Assembly (NCBI GenBank): GCA_030824295.1
Contig: JAVBYA010000463.1
Location: 1-6,901, forward strand
Length of the DNA stretch: 6,901 bases
Source: Bacteroidota bacterium
GTDB taxonomy: Bacteria; Bacteroidota; Ignavibacteria; UBA10030; UBA8401
Reading direction: 5' to 3'
The notes under the pieces were generated by a model, which saw nothing but the letters and a program-made list of their open reading frames with translations, had not been told where the DNA came from and made no database searches. Numbering within the stretch: the first letter of the stretch is position 1; each line of letters opens with the position of its first letter. Shown piece after piece: positions 1-5,573 of the stretch. The translations under genes and the position numbers were made by a program.

Positions 1-1
1 G

Positions 2-148
2 GAAACGGCACTGCTTGTGAATGGTGTGCAGGAAGCGGGCAGCTATACTGTACAGTTCAACGCAACAGGATATTCCAGCGGGATGTATTTCTATCAGCTT
101 CGCAGCAGTACCGGTACGATCGTGAAATCGATGATTTTGGTGAAATGA
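2..148 (+). CDS. C-terminal end of a secreted protein with a T9SS-type sorting domain (5' end outside window)
   Basis: This is the last 48 codons of a gene that begins left of the window, read in the frame starting at base 2 and ending at the TGA at 146-148. The tail has the beta-strand pattern of the T9SS type A (Por-type) sorting domain: AGSYTVQFNA, then YSSGMYFYQL, then the basic-hydrophobic end TIVKSMILVK. The last part closely parallels the end of the next protein (ASGTYYYRL ... VKRLMLLK). By family knowledge such tails direct proteins through the outer membrane by the type IX pathway, after which they are cleaved or anchored to the surface. The catalytic part is not visible, so the function is unknown. 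Its 4-base overlap with the pectinesterase gene makes another extracellular pectin-active enzyme a reasonable guess, but only a guess. Confidence 0.85.
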   Translation, partial: ETALLVNGVQEAGSYTVQFNATGYSSGMYFYQLRSSTGTIVKSMILVK

Positions 149-2604
149 TGAAGAGATTCGCTCGGATATTGTCATTGTGTGTGGTTCTGTGGACCGTGCT
201 CCCGGCGCAGGATACCGCGTCCGTTGTCTGGCCTCTCACGGCGACTTCGACCATCTTTCCCGCTACAGCCGGACATATCATCGGTCAATCGGAACTGCTC
301 CGCAACATCGAAGTGAATCAATACACAGGATTGAATGCCAGTCAGCGGATCCGCATTGCCGGGAACGCCTGGCCGCTCAATCAGACCACGATGATCGAAA
401 CGGTGTTCGTGCAGTTCACTGTTCGTCCGAAGCCCGGTGTCGCTCTGAACATCTCTTTCGTGAAATTATTCCTTGCCGGCAACAGCGGTTCGAACATGCG
501 GGCGAAGGTTTACTGGTCCCTGGATTCCACGTTCACTGAACGGACGGAACTGTATGCCGGCGCGGTGAATCTGCCGAACAATACGGCATTCGACTCTGCG
601 TGGGGAATGCTGAATGCCGTCGTACCGGATGGCGGGTCGTTCTCTGTGCGTGTGTATCCGTGGCTCCATAATCAGACCGGAAGCAATACCGGCAAGTATC
701 TGCTGCTGCAGAATGTCTTCATCGCCGGTACGACTTCCGGCTCTGCCGTGATCGATCCTCCTTCGGTGACGACCACTCCTGTATTCAATGTCTCGGATGT
801 CTTCGCAGTGAGCGGAGGTACGATCATTACCGACGGCGGCGGGACAGTGACGCAGCGCGGGGTCTGTTGGGATACGGTATCCGGCCCCACCACGGCATCA
901 ACGGTGCAGCTGCAGGGGAGCGGTTCCGGTGCCTTCGTCAGCGTCATCACAGGATTGACGCCGGGCAGGAAGTATTATCTGCGTGCATTCGCGACGAACA
1001 GTGCGGGGACGGCATACGGTGCCGAGAACAGTTTCACAACGTTGTCCTCCAGGACAGTTCCCACAGTGACGACAACGGCCGTGAACACCATCCTGGCCGT
1101 AACGGCAAACGGCGGCGGGAATGTGACCACCTGGGGCGGTGATACCGTGACCCAGCGAGGAATCTGCTGGAGCACTGCTCCGGGTCCGACAGTCTCCGAT
1201 CACACCATTGCCGCCGGAAGCGGTACCGGTCCGTTCTCTGCAGTCATGAAGGACTTGATCCCCTCCACTACGTATCACGTTCGCGCCTATGCCGTCAACA
1301 AGAACGGGACCGGCTATGGTCTGGAGACCTCTTTCACCACACAGGCGATCGCACCGACCGTTCGCGTGACAGTGTCACCGAATGCGGGAGCTGACTATGC
1401 AACAGTGCAGGCAGCGTTCAATGCTGTGCCGGCAAATTATACCGGTAAATACATTATCTTTGTCCGAAAGGGTGTTTACAAAGAGAAACTCGTTCTGGCG
1501 ACCGGCAAAGTGAATGTGGTGCTCATCGGCGAGGACCGGGACAGTACCATCCTGACCTATGATGATTATGCGGGGAAGAGCGGCGGAACCAGTACATCGT
1601 ACAGCACGGCCATCGATGCGGATGATTTCACCGCGATGAATATCACCTTCCGCAATACGGTGAAGAACGACGGAACATTCGCTGATCAGCAGGCAGTGGC
1701 ACTGCGGGTGAACGGGGACCGTCAGGCATACTATAATTGCCGCCTGCAGGGATATCAGGATACGTATTACACGTGGGGCGGCAAGGGAGTGCAGCGGACG
1801 TACCATTGGAAGAACATCATCGAAGGATCGGTCGATTTCATCTTCGGACGGAACATCGTCCTGTTCGACAGCTGCCAGATCATCGTCAACCGGAACGGCG
1901 GCACCATCACGGCAGCAGCAACGGAGCCGGGGTCGAAGTACGGCTATGTGTTCCGTGACTGCAGTATTGCGACAGCGGATACAGGATTCAATGGGATACC
2001 GGTCTCCTCATTCTATCTCGGTAGACCGTGGCAGTCCGCTCCCCGGACCGTCTTCCTCCGGACATACGAGCCGGCCAATCTTCATCCTGCCGGATGGCTG
2101 GCATGGAATGTTCCGCCTGCGTTGTATGGGGAATATATGAGCACTGGACCCGGTGCTTCATCCGCGCAGCGGGCGGTGTGGTCCATGCAGCTGACGGATT
2201 CGATGGCAGCGCTCCATACAATGCAGAATATTTTTGCGAAGGATGCATCGTCACCGTCGTTCGTTGCGGACTGGACACCGGAACGACCTGCGGAACAGTT
2301 TCCCGTGCATGTTAAAAAAAATGAGAATGAAGGTCCTGCGTTGTTCCAGGTTCAACAGAACTACCCGAATCCGTTCAATCCTTCGACGGTGATCGAATTC
2401 ACCGTACAGCGCAACGGCCTTGCGTCGCTCATGTTATACAATAGTCTTGGACAATCTGTCCGGACTCTCTTTGAAGGGAACGTGGAGGCAGGAGCGCGGT
2501 ACACTATCACCGTCCGCGCGGACGGTCTTGCGAGCGGAACGTACTATTACCGCCTTTCTTCCGGCGGATCATCAGCTGTGAAACGGCTGATGCTTCTGAA
2601 ATAA
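145..2604 (+). CDS. Secreted multidomain pectinesterase (pectin methylesterase, CE8 type) with T9SS sorting domain
   Basis: Predicted to hydrolyse methyl esters of pectin (EC 3.1.1.11) outside the cell, giving methanol and polygalacturonate. Domains in order: signal peptide, residues 1-21 (KR then a hydrophobic core, probable cut after LPA); unassigned beta-rich domain, about 24-204; two fibronectin-III-like repeats, about 205-299 and 306-399; pectinesterase beta-helix, about 406-690; linker; sorting tail, about 733-819, with NYPNPFNPST at 739-748. The active-site set is complete: Q516 (QQAVALRV), Q538 and D539 (YQDTYY), D564 in GSVDFIFG, which fits the family signature, and R627 in YLGRPW. 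GVYKEKL at 443-449 matches the first conserved block. At 819 residues it is much longer than a bare catalytic domain of about 300, because of the added modules. The ATG at 145 overlaps the previous stop as ATGA; the next codon, 148, is also ATG and cannot be excluded. A weak GGTGA lies just upstream, so translation is probably coupled. The catalytic assignment is firm; substrate preference is inferred. Confidence 0.96.
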   Translation: MMKRFARILSLCVVLWTVLPAQDTASVVWPLTATSTIFPATAGHIIGQSELLRNIEVNQYTGLNASQRIRIAGNAWPLNQTTMIETVFVQFTVRPKPGVALNISFVKLFLAGNSGSNMRAKVYWSLDSTFTERTELYAGAVNLPNNTAFDSAWGMLNAVVPDGGSFSVRVYPWLHNQTGSNTGKYLLLQNVFIAGTTSGSAVIDPPSVTTTPVFNVSDVFAVSGGTIITDGGGTVTQRGVCWDTVSGPTTASTVQLQGSGSGAFVSVITGLTPGRKYYLRAFATNSAGTAYGAENSFTTLSSRTVPTVTTTAVNTILAVTANGGGNVTTWGGDTVTQRGICWSTAPGPTVSDHTIAAGSGTGPFSAVMKDLIPSTTYHVRAYAVNKNGTGYGLETSFTTQAIAPTVRVTVSPNAGADYATVQAAFNAVPANYTGKYIIFVRKGVYKEKLVLATGKVNVVLIGEDRDSTILTYDDYAGKSGGTSTSYSTAIDADDFTAMNITFRNTVKNDGTFADQQAVALRVNGDRQAYYNCRLQGYQDTYYTWGGKGVQRTYHWKNIIEGSVDFIFGRNIVLFDSCQIIVNRNGGTITAAATEPGSKYGYVFRDCSIATADTGFNGIPVSSFYLGRPWQSAPRTVFLRTYEPANLHPAGWLAWNVPPALYGEYMSTGPGASSAQRAVWSMQLTDSMAALHTMQNIFAKDASSPSFVADWTPERPAEQFPVHVKKNENEGPALFQVQQNYPNPFNPSTVIEFTVQRNGLASLMLYNSLGQSVRTLFEGNVEAGARYTITVRADGLASGTYYYRLSSGGSSAVKRLMLLK
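757..1041 (+). repeat. Fibronectin-III-like repeat 1 in the pectinesterase
   Basis: Residues 205-299 of the pectinesterase form the first of two similar modules. Landmarks are PPSVTTTPV at the start, VTQRGVCWDT with a GPTTAS turn in the middle, then GLTPGRKYYLRAFATNSAGTAYG and the closing SFTT. The T-x-YY-x-RA(F/Y)A-x-N pattern is typical of fibronectin-III-like domains, and the RGVCW form is frequent in secreted Bacteroidetes proteins. The likely role is as a spacer or for binding carbohydrate or surface; that role is inferred. Confidence 0.8.
1060..1341 (+). repeat. Fibronectin-III-like repeat 2 in the pectinesterase
   Basis: Residues 306-399 repeat the pattern of the preceding module: PTVTTTAV, then VTQRGICWSTAPGPTVSD, a GSGTGPF turn, STTYHVRAYAVNKNGTGYG and SFTT. 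The two copies are clearly homologous as protein and partly alike as DNA (the codons around the VTQRG block), but they have diverged enough that recent duplication is unlikely. The module runs straight into the catalytic domain through a short AIAPTVRVTV linker. Confidence 0.8.
2341..2601 (+). other. T9SS type A sorting domain of the pectinesterase
   Basis: Residues 733-819. It starts with FQVQQNYPNPFNPSTVIEF, continues with the strand pattern LASLMLYNSLGQSVRTLF and ARYTITVRADGL, and ends with ASGTYYYRL and VKRLMLLK. This is the C-terminal signal recognised by the type IX secretion machinery and also resembles the FlgD-like Ig fold. It predicts export across the outer membrane, probably with surface attachment or release after cleavage. 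No component of the T9SS machinery is encoded in this window. Confidence 0.9.
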
Positions 2605-2637
2605 TACTCATGATCATTCACTGACTGCGGAACCATT
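2605..2637 (+). other. 33-base intergenic gap between pectinesterase and uxaC
   Basis: This is the only intergenic DNA in the window. It holds no hairpin followed by a T run, so no intrinsic terminator is seen, and no convincing -10/-35 pair. An 8-base palindrome ATGATCAT at 2610-2617 is too short to call an operator. GCGGAA at 2627-2632 is a weak ribosome-binding site for the GTG at 2638. The simplest reading is read-through from the pectinesterase gene into uxaC. Confidence 0.55.
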
Positions 2638-4080
2638 GTGGAACCATTCATCGCTGAGAACTTCCTGTTGACGAACCATACGGCCGTCAAGCTATACCAC
2701 CAATTTGCCGAACAACTGCCGATCATCGACTATCATTGTCATCTTTCTCCGAAAGAGATAGCAGAGGACAAGCGGTGGGACAATCTCACCCAAGTGTGGC
2801 TCTACGGCGACCATTACAAGTGGCGTGCTATGCGGACGAATGGGATCGACGAGCACTACATCACCGGGCCTGCATCGGACAAGGAGAAGTATGACGCTTG
2901 GGTCCGCACCGTTCCGAAGACCATCCGCAATCCGCTCTACCGATGGACGCAAATGGAGATGAAGCGGCCGTTCGGTATTGCGGACACACTGCTCAGTCCC
3001 GCTACCGGTGAGTCCGTGTGGGAGCACTGCAACGCACTGCTGCGCACCGATGATTTCTCGGCGACCGGCATCATGCGGCAATTCAATGTGGAGACCGTTG
3101 TCACCACGGACGATCCGGTCGATACGCTGGAGTATCATACCGCCATCAAAGCCAATGGACGCACCACAACGACCGTCCTCCCGGCATTCCGGCCGGATAA
3201 GGCGATGGCCGTAGAAGATCCGGCGGCATTCAGACAGTGGGTGGAAAAACTGGAGCAGGCGACCGGCCGGTCGATCAGCACATACTTCGACTTTCTGGAA
3301 GCTCTGCGGCAGCGTCACACGTTCTTCCATTCCATGGGCTGCCGTGTATCGGATCATGGGATCGAAACGGCATATGCCGAGGATTATACGGAATCCGAGA
3401 TCATTGCGATCTTCGTGAAAGTGATCTCTCAAAAGAAATTGGAATTGACGGAGATCCTCAAGTTCAAATCGGCCGTCCTCTTTGAACTTGGAGTGATGGA
3501 CCATGAAAAAGGCTGGGTGCAGCAATATCATCTCGGCGCATTGAGGAATGTGAACAGCCGCATGTACCGCACGCTTGGTCCGGACACCGGATACGACGTG
3601 ATCGGTGATTTCGAGATCGCACGGCCGCTTGCACGGTTACTCTCCCGTCTTGATGATCAGAACCGTCTGGCAAAAACGATCGTTTATAATCTCAATCCGC
3701 GTGATAACGATCTGATGGCCGCTATGATCGGCGCATTCCAGGATGGAAGTTCGGCCGGCAAGGTGCAGTACGGCGCTGCCTGGTGGTTCCTGGACCAGAT
3801 GGACGGCATCGAGAAACAGCTGAATGCGCTCTCCAATCTTGGATTGCTCAGTCACTTCATCGGCATGCTGACCGATTCACGCAGTTTCCTTTCGTATCCG
3901 CGTCACGATTATTTCCGGCGGATCCTCTGCAATATGCTCGGTGCGGATATGGAGAACGGTATGATCCCGAACGACCTGACGCTGATCGGTCAGATGGTCT
4001 CGGATATCTCTTATAATAATGTGAAGAAGTATTTCGGTTTCGCCGTCCCGCAACAAGTTCAACAAGGAGCGTCTGTATGA
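2638..4080 (+). CDS. uxaC: Uronate isomerase (glucuronate/galacturonate isomerase)
   Basis: Converts D-galacturonate to D-tagaturonate (and D-glucuronate to D-fructuronate; EC 5.3.1.12) in the cytoplasm, the first step of the isomerase route. The protein of 480 residues is close to the E. coli enzyme (about 470). Family blocks seen: DYHCHL with the metal-binding pair H33/H35, GDHYKWRAMRTNG at 57-69, TTDDPVDTLEYH from 156, GWVQQYHLGALRN at 292-304, NPRDN at 353-357, and GMLTDSRSFLSY from 409 followed by RHDYFRRILC from 422. It belongs to the amidohydrolase superfamily. The start is the GTG at 2638: the frame has a stop at 2611-2613, no ATG lies upstream, and translation from GTG gives MEPFIAENFLL, which lines up with the start of the known enzyme. 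The ribosome-binding site is weak (GGAA, 5 bases away). The stop overlaps the uxaA start as ATGA. Confidence 0.97.
   Translation: MEPFIAENFLLTNHTAVKLYHQFAEQLPIIDYHCHLSPKEIAEDKRWDNLTQVWLYGDHYKWRAMRTNGIDEHYITGPASDKEKYDAWVRTVPKTIRNPLYRWTQMEMKRPFGIADTLLSPATGESVWEHCNALLRTDDFSATGIMRQFNVETVVTTDDPVDTLEYHTAIKANGRTTTTVLPAFRPDKAMAVEDPAAFRQWVEKLEQATGRSISTYFDFLEALRQRHTFFHSMGCRVSDHGIETAYAEDYTESEIIAIFVKVISQKKLELTEILKFKSAVLFELGVMDHEKGWVQQYHLGALRNVNSRMYRTLGPDTGYDVIGDFEIARPLARLLSRLDDQNRLAKTIVYNLNPRDNDLMAAMIGAFQDGSSAGKVQYGAAWWFLDQMDGIEKQLNALSNLGLLSHFIGMLTDSRSFLSYPRHDYFRRILCNMLGADMENGMIPNDLTLIGQMVSDISYNNVKKYFGFAVPQQVQQGASV
4064..4069 (+). promoter_or_regulatory. Ribosome-binding site of uxaA
   Basis: AAGGAG lies inside the last codons of uxaC, with 7 bases before the ATG at 4077. 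It fixes the uxaA start and, with the ATGA overlap, supports coupled translation. It is the strongest Shine-Dalgarno sequence I see in the window. Confidence 0.85.
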
Positions 4081-5573
4081 AGAATGCTGTGACACGGATC
4101 CGTCCCAACGACAATGTGTGTGTTGCCGTGGAGACCATTCCGGCCGGGCACATGTTCACCGTCGATGGTATCAAGGTGACCGCCCGCGAAGAGGTCGGTG
4201 TGGGACACAAGATCGCGCTGAGCGATCTGAAACAGGGTGACGGCGTCATTAAATACGGCGTCCGCATCGGCAGCGTCACACAGGATGTAGCGCAGGGATC
4301 GTGGGTGCATGCGCATAATTTGAAGACGGACCTGGTAGGGACGCTGGAATACTCCTACGTTCCGGAGAAGACAGTGCCGGCGGTAGCGAAACCGATGCCA
4401 ACCTTCCTCGGTTACCGACGTCCCAACGGCAGGGTCGGCACGCGGAACGAGATCTGGATCATCAACTCCGTCGGCTGCGTGAACCGCTCCGCTGAACGGA
4501 TCTCTCAGCTGGCGAACCAACGGTTCGTCCGGGACAATTTTGACGGAGTGTACTCCTTCTCGCATCCGTTCGGGTGCAGTCAGTTAGGGGACGATCTGGT
4601 GAACACGCGGGCGGTCCTCGGCGGATTAGCACGGAATCCCAATGCGGGAGCAGTGTTGGTGCTCGGTCTAGGCTGTGAGAATCTTCAGCTGGACCAGCTC
4701 ATTAAAAGCATCCCGGACATCGATCCGAAGCGCCTCCGGTTCTTCAATTCACAGAAGGTGTCGGATGAGATCGAAGAAGGATTGAAGGCGGTCGGTGAGT
4801 TGTTCGAAGCGATGAAGGAAGACCGGCGCGAACCGGTACCGGTGTCTGAGCTCACCATCGGGGTGAAGTGCGGCGGATCGGACGGTTTCTCCGGCATCAC
4901 CGCCAATCCGCTCGTTGGCCGTATCACGGACGCATTGACCGGATACAACGGCAGCGTGCTGCAGACCGAGGTGCCGGAGATGTTCGGTGCGGAACAGCTG
5001 CTGATGAACCGCGCCGCATCACGGAAGGTCTTCGACGGTATCGTATCGCTCATCAACAACTTCAAGGAATACTTCCTGAAGTATGGTCAGCCGGTCTATG
5101 AGAATCCCTCACCGGGGAACAAGGCGGGAGGGATCACAACGCTGGAAGAGAAATCGCTCGGCGCCATCCAAAAGGGGGGGAATGCTGTCATCACCGAAGT
5201 GTTGGAATACGGTCAACCGATCACGCAGCGCGGGCTGGTGCTTGTGAATGCCCCCGGCAACGACGGTGTTTCATCCACCGCCATGACCGCGAGCGGCGCG
5301 ACCATACTGCTGTTCACCACCGGCCGCGGAACGCCGCTCGGCTTCCCGGTGCCGACCATCAAGATCTCGACCAACTCGGAGATCCATGCCGCCAAGCCGG
5401 GATGGATCGATTTCAATGCCGGCAAACTGCTGGACGGGCAGGCGACCTTCGAATCGCTGACCGATGAGTTCATGACCTATCTGCTCGACGTCGCCTCCGG
5501 ACGCGTCAAGACGAAGAACGAGATCAACGGATACAAAGAGATCGCCATCTGGAAGACAGGAGTGACGTTATAA
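4077..5573 (+). CDS. uxaA: Altronate dehydratase (altronate hydrolase)
   Basis: Dehydrates D-altronate to 2-keto-3-deoxy-D-gluconate (EC 4.2.1.7) in the cytoplasm, the third step after UxaC and UxaB. The 498 residues match the usual single-chain form (about 495 in E. coli). An N-terminal SAF domain (about 1-85) contains VGHKIAL with H44 and VHAHN with H78/H80; the large UxaA/GarD-type catalytic part follows. Conserved blocks: RRPNGRVGTRNE, VGCVN (C134), HPFGCSQLGDD (C167), GLGCENLQ (C200), KCGGSDGFSGITANP (C265), PEMFGAEQLL at 300-309, NPSPGNKAGGITTLE from 343 and TTGRGTP from 414. The family is iron-dependent; which of these His and Cys residues bind metal cannot be decided from sequence alone. 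The related galactarate dehydratase shares this layout, but the gene neighbours favour altronate. A run of seven G at 5174-5180 lies inside the gene and the frame is intact through it. Confidence 0.96.
   Translation: MKNAVTRIRPNDNVCVAVETIPAGHMFTVDGIKVTAREEVGVGHKIALSDLKQGDGVIKYGVRIGSVTQDVAQGSWVHAHNLKTDLVGTLEYSYVPEKTVPAVAKPMPTFLGYRRPNGRVGTRNEIWIINSVGCVNRSAERISQLANQRFVRDNFDGVYSFSHPFGCSQLGDDLVNTRAVLGGLARNPNAGAVLVLGLGCENLQLDQLIKSIPDIDPKRLRFFNSQKVSDEIEEGLKAVGELFEAMKEDRREPVPVSELTIGVKCGGSDGFSGITANPLVGRITDALTGYNGSVLQTEVPEMFGAEQLLMNRAASRKVFDGIVSLINNFKEYFLKYGQPVYENPSPGNKAGGITTLEEKSLGAIQKGGNAVITEVLEYGQPITQRGLVLVNAPGNDGVSSTAMTASGATILLFTTGRGTPLGFPVPTIKISTNSEIHAAKPGWIDFNAGKLLDGQATFESLTDEFMTYLLDVASGRVKTKNEINGYKEIAIWKTGVTL
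5558..5562 (+). promoter_or_regulatory. Probable ribosome-binding site of uxaB
   Basis: AGGAG lies within the last codons of uxaA, 11 bases before the GTG at 5574. The spacing is a little long but usable. It supports the GTG that directly follows the uxaA stop as the uxaB start, since no better start exists in that frame before the conserved QFGEGNFLR block. Confidence 0.6.

Noticed and set aside
145..216. Possible lipoprotein signal around C12 of the pectinesterase
   Set aside because: LSLC does not fit the usual lipobox with a small residue before Cys. The hydrophobic core continues past C12 to a normal signal-peptidase site near LPA, and the T9SS tail already explains export.
2610..2617. 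Palindrome ATGATCAT as a regulator operator
   Set aside because: Eight bases of perfect symmetry occur often by chance. It lies between co-directional operon genes without a visible promoter.
2692..3531. Minus-strand open frame of 279 codons
   Set aside because: It is opposite uxaC, has no recognisable domain and has no separate promoter space; it is an antisense shadow.
4059..4565. Minus-strand open frame of 168 codons across the uxaC/uxaA junction
   Set aside because: It spans the overlap of two well-supported genes on the other strand, and its composition is that of an antisense shadow.
5170..5180. AAAAGGGGGGG tract inside uxaA as a phase-variable switch
   Set aside because: It codes for the conserved stretch IQKGGNA in a housekeeping catabolic enzyme and the frame is intact. 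A single seven-G run is not enough to propose phase variation.
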